Assembly: GCF_025244705.1 (NCBI RefSeq)
Contig: NZ_CP104207.1
Location: forward strand, 2,418,001 to 2,482,000
DNA: 64,000 nucleotides
Source of the DNA: Sphingopyxis sp. PET50
GTDB taxonomy: Bacteria > Pseudomonadota > Alphaproteobacteria > Sphingomonadales > Sphingomonadaceae
Direction of reading: 5' to 3'
Position 1 is the stretch's first letter, and each line of letters starts with the position of its first letter. Shown piece after piece: positions 43,931 to 52,668 of the stretch. Under the pieces are notes generated by a model. It searched no databases. It saw only the letters and a list, made by a program, of their open reading frames with translations, and was not told the origin of the DNA. The position numbers and the translations under genes were made by a program.

Positions 43931-46253
43931 ATGGGGGGTAACCGCTGGAGACGTGCGCGCGTGCCACCCGTAGTGAACAGGATGATCGTCAGCTGGCGCA
44001 CCCTCGGGCTCGCCCTGCTGCTCAGCATCCTCGTCGGCGTTTCGGGCGCGGGCGACCTGCCCGACCGGCTCATCGGCTCCGCGACGAGCCGGCTCGGCGA
44101 CCGGCCGGTGTCGGGCGATATCGTCATCGTCGCGCTCGACGACCGCACCCTCGGCCAGACCCCCGGCGGCAGTTTTTCGATGACCCAATATGCCGAGGTC
44201 GTCAGCGCGATCGACAAGGTCGGCGCCAAGCGCCTGTTCCTCGATTTCTATTTCGACCGCCGCGAATCGGACCCCGATTTCTCGCGCCTGACCCAGGCGG
44301 TGCGCAAGATGGGCAACCGGGCGGTGCTCGCGGTCGCGACCAAGTCGATGCCCGGCACCGACCGCAGCCGCTCGATCTTCCCCAATCCGGCGTTCGGCGA
44401 CAAGGCGCAGCTCGCCAGCATCGCCTGGGATTTCGAATTCTGGCAGGTGTGGAACGTGCCGATCACCTATGTCGCCGACGGCCGCAAGCTGCCGAGCTTT
44501 GCCTCGCTGCTCGGCGGCAAGACGTCGGCGGAGCCCAGGAGCTTCCGGCTCGATTTTTCGTACAACACCAACAGCATCCCCATTTACGGCGCCGCCGACC
44601 TGCTCGCCGGGCGCGTCGGAGCGGCGCAGCTCAAGGGCAAGGACGTCATCTTCGCGCCCACCGCATCGACCTTTCAGGATGCCCATTATCTCCCCGGCCA
44701 CGACCTCGTTCCCGGCGCCTATATCCACCTGATCGGCGGCGAGACGCTGAAGCGGGGCAATCCGGTCGACATCGGCTGGCTGCCGGCGCTGGTCGCGACG
44801 ATGATCGCGCTCTTCGCCGCGCTGCTGCCGCGTTTCCAGCGCTGGTACGCGCCGCGCGGCGCTCGCCGCGGTCGCGGTTCTGGTGATCGTCAAGGTGCTG
44901 CTCGCCACCCTGCTCGTCACCGTGTCGATCGGTGCCGCGCTGTTCCTGATCGCCGCGATCAGCGCCAATGTCAGCCGCAAGCGCCGCCGCTTCTCCGCCC
45001 AGCGCGAAAATCCGGTGTCGGGCCTGCCCAATTTCGAAGCCCTGCGCTCGCAGCCCGCGTTCGGCAGCGCGACCGTCATCGCCGCCAAGCTCGTCAATTT
45101 CGAGGATCTCGCCGCCTTCCTGCCCGGCGAGGGCAGCCAGCAGCTCGTCGACCAGGTCGCGCGCCGCCTGACCCTCGCCTGCCACGGCACCCAGCTCCAC
45201 CACGATCTCGACGGCACCTTCGCCTGGCTCGTCCCCTATTATCAGCACAGCCAGATCGAAGGCCATCTCGCCGGCCTCGCCGCCTTGTTCAACGCCCCGC
45301 TGACGATCGGCGAACTGCGCGTCGACGTCGCGATCGCCTTCGGGGTCAACGACGAGTTTGAAGGATCGAACGCCCAGCGCCTCGCCGCGGCGCTCGTCGC
45401 CGCCGAACGCGCGATCCGCACCCGCGCGCTGTGGACCAAATATTCGCCGCGGCAAAAGGAGGACGCCGGCTGGCAGCTTTCCTTCCACTCGCAGCTCGAG
45501 GACGCGCTCACCAGCGGCGACATCTGGGTCGCCTTCCAGCCGCAGTACGACATCCGGACCCACGCGCTCGTCGGGGTCGAGGCGCTGGCGCGCTGGACGC
45601 ATCCGACGCGCGGGCCGATCCCGCCCGACGAATTCATCGTCCAGGCGGAAAAGAGCCAGGATATCTATCGTCTCACCCTGTTCGTGATGGATCATGCGAT
45701 CCGGTCCGCGACGCAGCTGCGCGAGCGCGGGCTCGACATCCATATGTCGGTCAACCTGTCGGCGACCTTGCTCGACCATGCCGATCTGGTCGGCACGATC
45801 CGCGTCATGCTGACCGCGCACCATCTGCCGCCCGAAATGCTGACGATCGAGATCACCGAAACGGCGCAGATCGAAAACAGCCGCCAGGCGCGCCAGACGC
45901 TCGCGCAACTCCGCCGCGCGGGCATCCGCCTGTCGATCGACGACTATGGCACCGGCCAGTCGAACCTCGAATATCTGACCGAAATCGAGGCCGACGAGAT
46001 CAAGATCGACAAGCGATTCGTGATGACCATGCGCGATTCGCAACGCAACTTCGAAGTCGTCAAATCGACCATCGACCTCGCCCACCGCCTGGGCGCGGTC
46101 GCGGTCGCCGAAGGGATCGAGGATGCCCCGACAATGGCCCTGCTCGAACAGCTCGGTTGCGACGTCGGCCAAGGTTATCACCTTGGAAAACCGCAGCTAT
46201 TCTCCGAACTCACCGCCACGCTCGCCCCCACCCACCACAGCCGCACGGCATAA
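43931..46253 (+). CDS. CHASE2 - degenerate GGDEF - EAL c-di-GMP phosphodiesterase (one inserted base)
   Basis: The protein is about 773 residues. It contains an N-terminal TM, an extracytoplasmic CHASE2 sensor (DIVIVALDDRTLGQTP, AKRLFLDFYFD), then three TMs near residues 285-345. A GGDEF-like domain follows with HDLDG where GGDEF should be, so it is inactive. The EAL domain is complete: GVEALARW, MSVNLSA, ITETAQIE, DDYGTGQSNLEYL, IKIDKRFV, AEGIED and GYHLGKP, predicting hydrolysis of c-di-GMP. The lesion is at 44855 (GCCGCGC for GCCGGC); repair restores YAPAALAAVAVLVIVKVLL through a TM. An internal ATG at 43982 is an alternative start. Confidence 0.82.
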
Positions 46254-46255
46254 TC

Positions 46256-46272
46256 GTTACCACTTTGGTAAC
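46256..46272. promoter_or_regulatory. Short perfect palindrome after the EAL gene
   Basis: GTTACC-ACTTT-GGTAAC, 2 bp after the stop codon. It could be a weak terminator or an operator for the tiny gene that follows. A possible promoter with TATATGCT at 46311-46318 lies just downstream. Confidence 0.4.
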
Positions 46273-46371
46273 ATTCTTGGTTAAGACTCGATTTACCATG
46301 TCTTTTAGGGTATATGCTGCGTTAACTGCTCTGCGTGGGCAGTGCAGACGTGCATCACTAGGAGACATCCC

Positions 46372-46434
46372 ATGGGTTGGTTCTACAGGTGGTTGGGCGG
46401 CGGCGGCACCGGTAGCGGTGGCGGCCAGGCCTGA
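46372..46434 (+). CDS. 20-residue peptide gene, Gly-rich
   Basis: The reading frame ATG 46372 to TGA 46434 encodes MGWFYRWLGGGGTGSGGGQA. It has a strong ribosome-binding site (AGGAG, 8 bp upstream), a plausible promoter about 60 bp upstream and a clean rho-independent terminator 18 bp after the stop, so it looks like a complete monocistronic unit. The N-terminal half is aromatic and amphipathic (MGWFYRWL), the rest is a flexible Gly/Ser tail. I do not recognise it. It might be a membrane-associated microprotein or a precursor peptide; no modification genes are nearby. Confidence 0.6.
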   Translation: MGWFYRWLGGGGTGSGGGQA

Positions 46435-46452
46435 TCCAAATGAATAGAGAAA

Positions 46453-46480
46453 GGGCCTCGGCATCGCCGGGGCCTTTTTT
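46453..46480 (+). terminator. Rho-independent terminator of the 20-residue peptide gene
   Basis: GGCCTCGGC-ATC-GCCGGGGCC forms a 9-bp stem (one G-T pair) with a 3-nt loop, followed by TTTTTT. Confidence 0.85.
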
Positions 46481-46482
46481 CA

Positions 46483-46545
46483 TTTGGCGATGATGTCTTT
46501 TGCAAACCCAGGCGGCCTGTCGGGATCGGGGTGGGAGGCGGACGT
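46483..46545. repeat. Family B solo end
   Basis: GGCGATGATGTCTTTTGCAA then CCCAGGCGGCCTGTCGGGAT is the inverted form of the right-hand ends at 10727 and 22378 (GTTTGCAAAAGACATAAT). No partner end or inner block is present, so this is a single terminus. Confidence 0.75.
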
Positions 46546-46600
46546 TTGGCGACGCGCTCAGCAAGCGTTGTTCGAGGCTGATGGGGCGGATATTTTGTTT

Positions 46601-46745
46601 CGCACAAAGGCACAAAGGCACGAAGAAGCCGTTCGCGGCCGAAAGGCCGCCTTCTCATCGACGTCGATGTTTTGACGAGGCCCAAGAGGTAAAGCCGCTT
46701 CGCGGCAAGCACGACATCTTCGTGCCTTTGTGCCTTTGTGCGAAA
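46601..46745. repeat. Family D inverted repeat pair
   Basis: TCGCACAAAGGCACAAAGGC and its inverted copy GCCTTTGTGCCTTTGTGCGA enclose a centre with GGCCGAAAGGCC. It belongs to the gap 46435-47383, which otherwise holds no convincing gene. Confidence 0.85.
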
Positions 46746-46901
46746 TCAATCTCACTCACGTCGGCGCACTGCGCCTTCGGTGCCGCCGATAAGCCTGCGT
46801 CCGCTCCCGCCCGATTGTCGACTATGAGCGCGACGAACATCCGCCTCGCCGCCGCGGCGAAGGAAAATTGGACGAAGCGTTGCATAAGGTCCCCGGCCCG
46901 C

Positions 46902-47004
46902 GCCGGACAGGCTGGGCGACGACCGGGATTTCGCCACCGACCCCGCGCACCGCAAAGCCTGTCCGGCATCCCTCCCCCATATCTTGTGCCGGCCGGATTT
47001 TTTT
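46902..47004 (+). ncRNA. Candidate structured transcript in the gap upstream of nrdA
   Basis: GCCGGACAGGC (46902-46912) and GCCTGTCCGGC (46957-46967) are perfect 11-bp complements with a 44-nt loop. The right part can instead pair TCCGGCA with the downstream TGCCGG followed by GGATTTTTTT, like a terminator. No reading frame here looks coding. I cannot match it to a known RNA family. Low confidence. Confidence 0.25.
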
Positions 47005-47383
47005 GTGCCGCGCCGCGGCGCTTCGCGTCGCCCTCCAACATCGCGGAAAGCCGCCATTTGGCACCGTGAGCCGTGCCCGGTCAGCGACGAAGCGAGATCA
47101 GAAGAGCGACGAACCGAGTCGCTAATCTGTCATTTACCGTCTTGCATCGCCGCGCCGACGTGGCACTATGGGTTGTGGGTCAACCGCCGGGGGCACCCCA
47201 ACAAATAGTATCAGGCCGAAAGTGGCGGATTTCCGTCGCCTTCCTATATGGAGGCGGAAAAACCCTCTTTGCGCCCGAAAATAAGTGCCAACCGGGACCG
47301 AGAAAATGCTAAGACCGGGGCTTCGTCCCGAGTCGAACAAGACAGGAACAAACGCGCAGGACGCGCGTTCGAATCGGGGGCGT

Positions 47384-49327
47384 ATGAGCATGGATTTTCG
47401 CGAGATGGAACGGGTGGAGACGAGCGACGTGGCGACGGTGGAACTGACAAAGAATGAAGCGCCGCTCGCGAGCGAATCGAAGAGCGAATCGCCGCCCGCG
47501 AAACGCGACGATTCGAGCGAACCCAAGGTCCACGCCCGCCGCTTCGCGATCGAAACCGACAAGAGCCGCGACGCGCTGCTCACCGACTTCGGCAAGGAAA
47601 CGCTCGAAGACCGCTACCTCCTCCCCGGCGAATCCTATCAGGACCTGTTCGCGCGCGTCGCCGACGCCTATGCCGACGATCAGGACCACGCGCAGCGCCT
47701 CTACGACTATATCTCGAAGCTGTGGTTCATGCCCGCCACCCCCGTCCTCTCGAACGGCGGCACCGGCCGCGGCCTGCCCATCTCCTGCTACCTCAACTCG
47801 GTCGACGACAGCCTCGAAGGCATCGTCGGCACGTGGAACGAGAATGTCTGGCTCGCGAGCCGCGGCGGCGGCATCGGCACCTATTGGGGCAATGTCCGCG
47901 GCATCGGCGAACCCGTCGGCCTCAACGGCAAGACCAGCGGCATCATTCCCTTCGTCCGCGTGATGGACAGCCTGACCCTCGCCATCTCGCAGGGCAGCTT
48001 GCGCCGCGGTTCGGCCGCCTGCTATCTCGACATCTCGCACCCCGAGATCGAGGAGTTCCTCGAGGTCCGCAAGCCGTCGGGCGACTTCAACCGCAAGGCG
48101 CTGAACCTCCACCACGGCGTGCTCATCACCGACGAGTTCATGGAGGCGGTGCGCGACGGCAAGGAATTCGACCTCCGCTCGCCGAAGGACCAGAGCGTCC
48201 GCGGCACCGTCGACGCGCGCGGCCTGTTCCAGAAGCTCGTCGAGACGCGCCTCGCGACCGGCGAACCCTACATCATCTTCATCGACCAGGTGAACCGCAT
48301 GATGCCCAAGCATCACCGCGACCTGGGGCTGAAGGTCACGACATCGAATCTGTGCAGCGAGATCACGCTGCCCACCGGCCGCGACCATCTCGGCAACGAT
48401 CGCACCGCGGTCTGCTGCCTCTCGTCCTTGAACCTCGAAACCTGGGACGAGTGGAACGGCGACAAGCGCTTCATCGAGGATGTCATGCGCATGCTCGACA
48501 ACGTCCTTCAGGACTATATCGACCGTGCCCCGCCCGAAATGGCGCGCGCCAAATATAGCGCGAGCCGCGAACGCTCGGTCGGCCTCGGCGTGATGGGCTT
48601 CCACAGCTTCCTCCAGGCGCGCGGCCTGCCGTTCGAGGGCGCGATGGCGAAGTCGTCGAACCTGCGCGTCTTCAAGCATATCCGCGCGCAGGTCGATGCC
48701 GCGTCGATGCTGCTCGCCAACGAGCGCGGCCCCTGCCCCGACGCCGCCGATCAGGGCGTGATGGAGCGCTTCAGCTGCAAGATGGCGATCGCGCCCACGG
48801 CGTCGATTTCGATCATCTGCGGCGGCACCAGCGCGTGCATCGAGCCGATCCCCGCGAACATCTACACGCACAAGACGCTCTCGGGCAGCTTCTCGATCCG
48901 CAATCCGCACCTCGAAGCGCTGCTCGTCGACAAGGCGAAGAACAGCGACGCGATCTGGAACTCGATCCTCGAAAAGGGCGGCAGCGTCCAGCACCTCGAC
49001 TTCCTGACCCAGGACGAAAAGGATGTGTTCAAGACCAGCTTCGAGATCGACCAGCGCTGGCTGCTCGAACTCGCCGCCGACCGCACGCCGTACATCGACC
49101 AGGCCGCGTCGCTGAACCTGTTCATTCCGGCGGACGTCGAGAAATGGGACCTGCTCATGCTCCACTACCGCGCGTGGGAGCTCGGCATCAAATCGCTCTA
49201 TTATCTGCGGTCCAAGTCGGTCCAGCGCGCCGGCTTCGCGGGCGGGGTCGAGGCCGACAACACGCCCGAGGCGCCGAAATACGAGCTGCAAACCACCGAT
49301 TACGACGAGTGCCTCGCGTGCCAGTAA
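47384..49327 (+). CDS. nrdA: Ribonucleoside-diphosphate reductase, alpha subunit (class I)
   Basis: This catalytic subunit reduces NDPs to dNDPs. Active-site cysteines are visible: SCYLNSV (substrate disulfide), SNLCSEI (thiyl-radical Cys) and CCLSSLNL; the C-terminal shuttle pair is ECLACQ. IAPTASISIICGGTSACIEPI is also typical. From ATG 47384 it has 647 residues; no ATP-cone domain is apparent. GGGGG precedes this ATG; longer frames from 47285 start in non-conserved sequence. It is separated from nrdB by a repeat-flanked DUF559 gene. Confidence 0.93.
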   Translation: MSMDFREMERVETSDVATVELTKNEAPLASESKSESPPAKRDDSSEPKVHARRFAIETDKSRDALLTDFGKETLEDRYLLPGESYQDLFARVADAYADDQDHAQRLYDYISKLWFMPATPVLSNGGTGRGLPISCYLNSVDDSLEGIVGTWNENVWLASRGGGIGTYWGNVRGIGEPVGLNGKTSGIIPFVRVMDSLTLAISQGSLRRGSAACYLDISHPEIEEFLEVRKPSGDFNRKALNLHHGVLITDEFMEAVRDGKEFDLRSPKDQSVRGTVDARGLFQKLVETRLATGEPYIIFIDQVNRMMPKHHRDLGLKVTTSNLCSEITLPTGRDHLGNDRTAVCCLSSLNLETWDEWNGDKRFIEDVMRMLDNVLQDYIDRAPPEMARAKYSASRERSVGLGVMGFHSFLQARGLPFEGAMAKSSNLRVFKHIRAQVDAASMLLANERGPCPDAADQGVMERFSCKMAIAPTASISIICGGTSACIEPIPANIYTHKTLSGSFSIRNPHLEALLVDKAKNSDAIWNSILEKGGSVQHLDFLTQDEKDVFKTSFEIDQRWLLELAADRTPYIDQAASLNLFIPADVEKWDLLMLHYRAWELGIKSLYYLRSKSVQRAGFAGGVEADNTPEAPKYELQTTDYDECLACQ

Positions 49328-49329
49328 CG

Positions 49330-49392
49330 AATCCCTCTCCCACCGGGAGAGGGAGGGAGGCGCAAAGCGCCGGAAGGGTGAGGGCGACGAAT
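49330..49392. repeat. Repeat flanking the DUF559 gene, left copy
   Basis: CCCTCTCCCACCGGGAGAGG hairpin, then GAGGGAGGCGCAAAGCGCCG and GAAGGGTGAGGGCGACGAA. The last 45 or so bases recur as a direct repeat at about 49740-49787. Confidence 0.85.
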
Positions 49393-49830
49393 ATGCGCAC
49401 CTATCGCCATCAACCCTCCGGCACCGTCACCCGCGCCCGCACCTTGCGCAAATCCGCCACCGAAGCCGAAAAGCGCATGTGGCGCGCGCTGCGCGAAACC
49501 TTCCCCGCCATCAAATGGCGGCGGCAGGTTCCGATCGGCCCCTATTTCGCCGACTTCTTCAGCTTCGCCGCGAAGCTGGTGATCGAGGTCGATGGCGGAC
49601 AGCATAGCGAGGCGGCGTCTTACGACGCCCGCCGCACCGAATTTCTCGAAGCGCAAGGCCTCACCGTCCTCCGCTTCTGGAACACCGACGTGCTCGCCAA
49701 CACGCAGGGCGTCATGGAAACAATCTCCCTCTCCCTCCGGGAGAGGGAGGGAGCCGCGAAGCGGCGGAAGGGTGAGGGCGACGAACCGCCGCCACCCGAC
49801 CGCCGAACACCCTCACCTTCCCAAGGCTGA
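49393..49830 (+). CDS. DUF559 (Vsr-like fold) endonuclease-family protein
   Basis: The 145-residue protein's conserved core spans residues 1-110: RARTLRKSATEAEKRMWRAL, FRRQ-type RRQVPIGPYFADFF, LVIEVDGGQH (the PD-(D/E)xK Asp and Glu-like positions), RRTEFLEAQGLTVLRFWNTDVL. The remaining residues (REREGAAKRRKGEGDE...) are encoded by the right-hand repeat, so the tail is repeat-derived. The family function is unproven; the fold relates to Vsr and restriction nucleases. It interrupts nrdA and nrdB, which otherwise would be adjacent. Confidence 0.8.
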   Translation: MRTYRHQPSGTVTRARTLRKSATEAEKRMWRALRETFPAIKWRRQVPIGPYFADFFSFAAKLVIEVDGGQHSEAASYDARRTEFLEAQGLTVLRFWNTDVLANTQGVMETISLSLREREGAAKRRKGEGDEPPPPDRRTPSPSQG

Positions 49831-49864
49831 CGCCTTGGGCCCCTTCCTCTCCCGGCGGGAGAGG
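49725..49864. repeat. Repeat flanking and entering the DUF559 gene, right copy
   Basis: TCCCTCCGGGAGAGGGAGGG then AGCCGCGAAGCGGCGGAAGG and GTGAGGGCGACGAA repeat the left copy directly. An inverted end follows (CACCCTCACCTTCCCAAGG ... CCTCTCCCGGCGGGAGAGG). It overlaps the last third of the DUF559 reading frame. Confidence 0.85.
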
Positions 49865-49892
49865 AGTAAGAAATACCAGTCTGGAGTCCGCA

Positions 49893-50951
49893 ATGCCCCT
49901 TCTAGAAGCCCGCAAGACCTACAAGCCCTTCGAATATCCGTGGGCGTTCGATTTCTGGAAGCGCCAGCAGCAGATCCACTGGGTGCCCGAGGAAGTGCCG
50001 CTGGGCGAGGATTGCCGCGACTGGGCGCAGAAGATCTCGGACCACGAGCGCAACCTGCTCACCCAGATCTTCCGCTTCTTCACCCAGGCCGACATCGAGG
50101 TGCAGGATTGCTACCACGAAAAATACGGCCGCGTGTTCAAGCCGACCGAGATCAAGATGATGCTGACCGCGTTCAGCAACATGGAAACCGTCCACATCGC
50201 GGCGTACAGCCACCTGCTCGACACCATCGGCATGCCCGAGAGCGAGTACGGCATGTTCCTCGAATATGACGAGATGCGCGCCAAGCACGACTATATGCAG
50301 CAGTTCGGCGTCGACAGCGACGAGGATATCGCGCGCACCCTCGCGATGTTCGGCGGCTTTACCGAAGGCTTGCAGCTCTTCGCCAGCTTCGCGATGCTGA
50401 TGAACTTCCCGCGCTTCAACAAGATGAAGGGCATGGGCCAGATCGTCAGCTGGTCGATCCGCGACGAAAGCCTCCACTGCGAAGGCATCATCAAGCTGTT
50501 CCACACCTTCACCAAGGAACGCGGCTGCCTGACCAAGGCGGTGAAGGAAGACATCATCGACACCTGCCAGAAGACCGTGCGGCTGGAGGATGCCTTCATC
50601 GACCTCGCCTTCGAACAGGGCCAGGTCCCCGGCATGACGCCCAAGGAGATCAAGCGCTACATCCGCTACATCGCCGACTGGCGCCTGGGCCAGCTCGGCT
50701 TCCAGCCGATCTACATGATCGACGAACACCCGCTGCCCTGGCTCGCCCCGCTGCTCAACGGCGTCGAGCACGCCAACTTCTTCGAAACCCGCGCGACCGA
50801 ATACAGCAAGGGCGCGACCCGCGGCGACTGGAACACGGTATGGTCGAGCTTCGACAACCGCAAGAAGGCCAAGGCGAACGACGACAGCGCCCCCGCGCCC
50901 GAAACCGACGGCGAGGACATGTTCGCCAAGGCGGGCATCGCCGCCGAATAA
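49893..50951 (+). CDS. nrdB: Ribonucleoside-diphosphate reductase, beta subunit (class I)
   Basis: This 352-residue radical-generating subunit has the di-iron ligands in FFTQADIEVQDCY (Glu/Asp), ETVHIAAYSHLLD (Glu and His), FTEGLQLFASFAML and RDESLHCEGI (Glu, His); a Tyr in the first group's neighbourhood fits the radical site. The C-terminus EDMFAKAGIAAE is the likely NrdA-docking tail. It works with nrdA upstream. Confidence 0.94.
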   Translation: MPLLEARKTYKPFEYPWAFDFWKRQQQIHWVPEEVPLGEDCRDWAQKISDHERNLLTQIFRFFTQADIEVQDCYHEKYGRVFKPTEIKMMLTAFSNMETVHIAAYSHLLDTIGMPESEYGMFLEYDEMRAKHDYMQQFGVDSDEDIARTLAMFGGFTEGLQLFASFAMLMNFPRFNKMKGMGQIVSWSIRDESLHCEGIIKLFHTFTKERGCLTKAVKEDIIDTCQKTVRLEDAFIDLAFEQGQVPGMTPKEIKRYIRYIADWRLGQLGFQPIYMIDEHPLPWLAPLLNGVEHANFFETRATEYSKGATRGDWNTVWSSFDNRKKAKANDDSAPAPETDGEDMFAKAGIAAE

Positions 50952-50971
50952 GCCCCTTCAAAACCCCTCCC

Positions 50972-51029
50972 GCAAGCGGGAGGGGCAGCGAAACTTGCCA
51001 GCTTGCTGGCTAGTTGCAGCGGGGTGGGC
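50972..51029. repeat. Family A half element
   Basis: CCCCTCCCGCAAGCGGGAGG then GCAGCGAAACTTGCCAGC and AGCGGGGTGGGC match one half of the 36128 element; the mirrored half is missing. It lies in the 396-bp gap 50952-51347, which has no convincing gene. Confidence 0.7.
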
Positions 51030-51153
51030 AGGCTTCGCCGCGCCGGAAGTCCGCATCGCGAGGCGTCACGCCGACAACGCCCAAAACCCGCCGTCATCCC
51101 CGTGAAGGGTGACGGGAGGCACGTGACTCCAGGCACAATCCAGCTTTTTCCTT

Positions 51154-51219
51154 CTTCGTGCCTTTGCGCCTTTGCGTGAGATTTTTCTGGTTTCACGCAA
51201 AGGCGCAAAGGCACGAAGA
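51154..51219. repeat. Family D inverted repeat, compact copy
   Basis: CTTCGTGCCTTTGCGCCTTT and AAAGGCGCAAAGGCACGAAG are perfect inverted arms with a short centre, able to form a long hairpin. Confidence 0.85.
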
Positions 51220-51347
51220 AAAGGACAAAAGAAGTAAACTGGATCCCCGCCTTCGCGGGGATGACGAAGTTGGAGACCTTATCGCGTGTCGGGCCGCCCC
51301 CATCCTTCGCCCTTCACCCCGCCGCCGATCTCGACTATCCTGCGGGC

Positions 51348-51581
51348 ATGACCGACAAGAAACCCAAGCTCAAACTGCTGGCCCTCAGCCAGCCCCAGCG
51401 CGCGACCCTCGAAGGCATATCGAACCGCCGCCCCCAGCTCCCCAGCGACCCGATCCGCGACGAACTCGCCGCCCTCGGCCTCGTCGCGCAGCAAGGCGCG
51501 AAGTGGACGCTGACCCCGACGGGCAAGAAGGTGCTCGCGGCGGGGTCGAATCGGCGGAACGCGGGCGGGTTTTCCGTTTAG
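51348..51581 (+). CDS. Small basic protein, winged-helix-like, unknown
   Basis: This 77-residue protein ends KKVLAAGSNRRNAGGFSV. The middle (DPIRDELAALGLVAQQGAKWTLTPTGKKVL) resembles the recognition-helix and wing of small winged-helix proteins that sense an N-terminal partner, but no family is certain. It lies between the nrd genes and the restriction-modification island. Confidence 0.55.
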   Translation: MTDKKPKLKLLALSQPQRATLEGISNRRPQLPSDPIRDELAALGLVAQQGAKWTLTPTGKKVLAAGSNRRNAGGFSV

Positions 51582-51711
51582 CTTTGAGAGCCCGACAAAG
51601 TCGATTCTGACAGGTCCATTACGGATGCGACTGCTTAAATTTTGAGGGTATAGGCCTTGCCAAGCCTGATGGAACATATAAAGAACGCAGATACTGCTCC
51701 CGGGAGGTCAC

Positions 51712-52668
51712 ATGCAATCGATTGAATTTTGCGCGGGAGCCGGAGGACAGGCGCTCGGTTTAGAACAAGCCGGTTTTCGTCATGCGGCGCTCGTCGAAAT
51801 AGAGCGAGATTTCGCCAAAACACTTGAACTGAATCGGCCGACTTGGAACGTCATTTCGCAGGACATGAATACGTTCGACGGAACGCCGTATCGCGGGGTG
51901 GATTTGCTCACGGCTGGCTTGCCGTGCCCGCCATTTTCGGTCGCCGGCAAACAACTCGGCGACAAGGACGAACGCAATCTATTCCCCGCCGCTTTGCGCT
52001 TGATTGACGAGATCAAGCCCAAAGCCGTCATGATCGAAAACGTGCGTGGCTTTCTATCAGCCGTATTCGATGACTATCGGACCCATCTTAAAAAACAACT
52101 TTCCAATCTGGGATATGAGACGGATTGGCGCTTACTTAACGCATCCGATTTCGGCGTGCCCCAACTAAGGCCTCGCGTTGTAATCGTGGCGATAAGACAG
52201 GACCTCACCGACGCATTCGACTGGCCAAGCGTCAGCCCACACAACCCTCCAACGGTGGGGGAAACGCTGCGTGACCTTATGGCAGCCAACGGCTGGCACG
52301 GCGCGGATACATGGGCATCACGGGCAAACGATATCGCGCCGACCATTGTTGGAGGCTCGAAGAAGCACGGCGGCCCCGACCTCGGACCGACGCGCGCAAA
52401 AAGGGCGTGGGCTTCGCTCGGGGTCGAGGGACGAACTATCGCTGATAGTGCGCCTGACAAAGATTTTGTCGGAATGCCCCGCCTTACCACCCGCATGGTG
52501 GCGCGACTTCAGGGCTTCCCCGATCATTGGCAATTTTATGGCCGAAAAACTATGGCTTATCGGCAGGTTGGCAACGCGTTTCCTCCGCCGGTCGCGAAGG
52601 CCGTAGCTAATAATCTGCGTATCGCGCTTGCCGTACAGCAGAACTTTTTGGTACATGCCGTTGGGTGA
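51712..52668 (+). CDS. DNA (cytosine-5) methyltransferase of the NaeI-like system
   Basis: This 318-residue C5-methyltransferase has motif I SIEFCAGAGGQALGLEQAG, motif IV with the catalytic Cys in TAGLPCPPFSVAGKQ, motif VI MIENVRGF, motif VIII QLRPRVVIVAIR, and motif X YRQVGNAFPPPVA. Its variable region is between VIII and IX. From its partner enzyme I infer that it methylates GCCGGC; pattern of lesions elsewhere in the window points to the third base, GC(C)GGC. The start has GGGAGGT. It overlaps the restriction gene by GTGA. This island is AT-richer than the rest. Confidence 0.93.
   Translation: MQSIEFCAGAGGQALGLEQAGFRHAALVEIERDFAKTLELNRPTWNVISQDMNTFDGTPYRGVDLLTAGLPCPPFSVAGKQLGDKDERNLFPAALRLIDEIKPKAVMIENVRGFLSAVFDDYRTHLKKQLSNLGYETDWRLLNASDFGVPQLRPRVVIVAIRQDLTDAFDWPSVSPHNPPTVGETLRDLMAANGWHGADTWASRANDIAPTIVGGSKKHGGPDLGPTRAKRAWASLGVEGRTIADSAPDKDFVGMPRLTTRMVARLQGFPDHWQFYGRKTMAYRQVGNAFPPPVAKAVANNLRIALAVQQNFLVHAVG

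Noticed and set aside
46868..47125. Small open frames in the gap upstream of nrdA
   Set aside because: They overlap each other on both strands, have no ribosome site and no codon pattern; the region looks non-coding.
47309..49291. A 660-codon antisense frame over nrdA
   Set aside because: High-GC shadow of a well-conserved gene, with no family motifs and biased composition.
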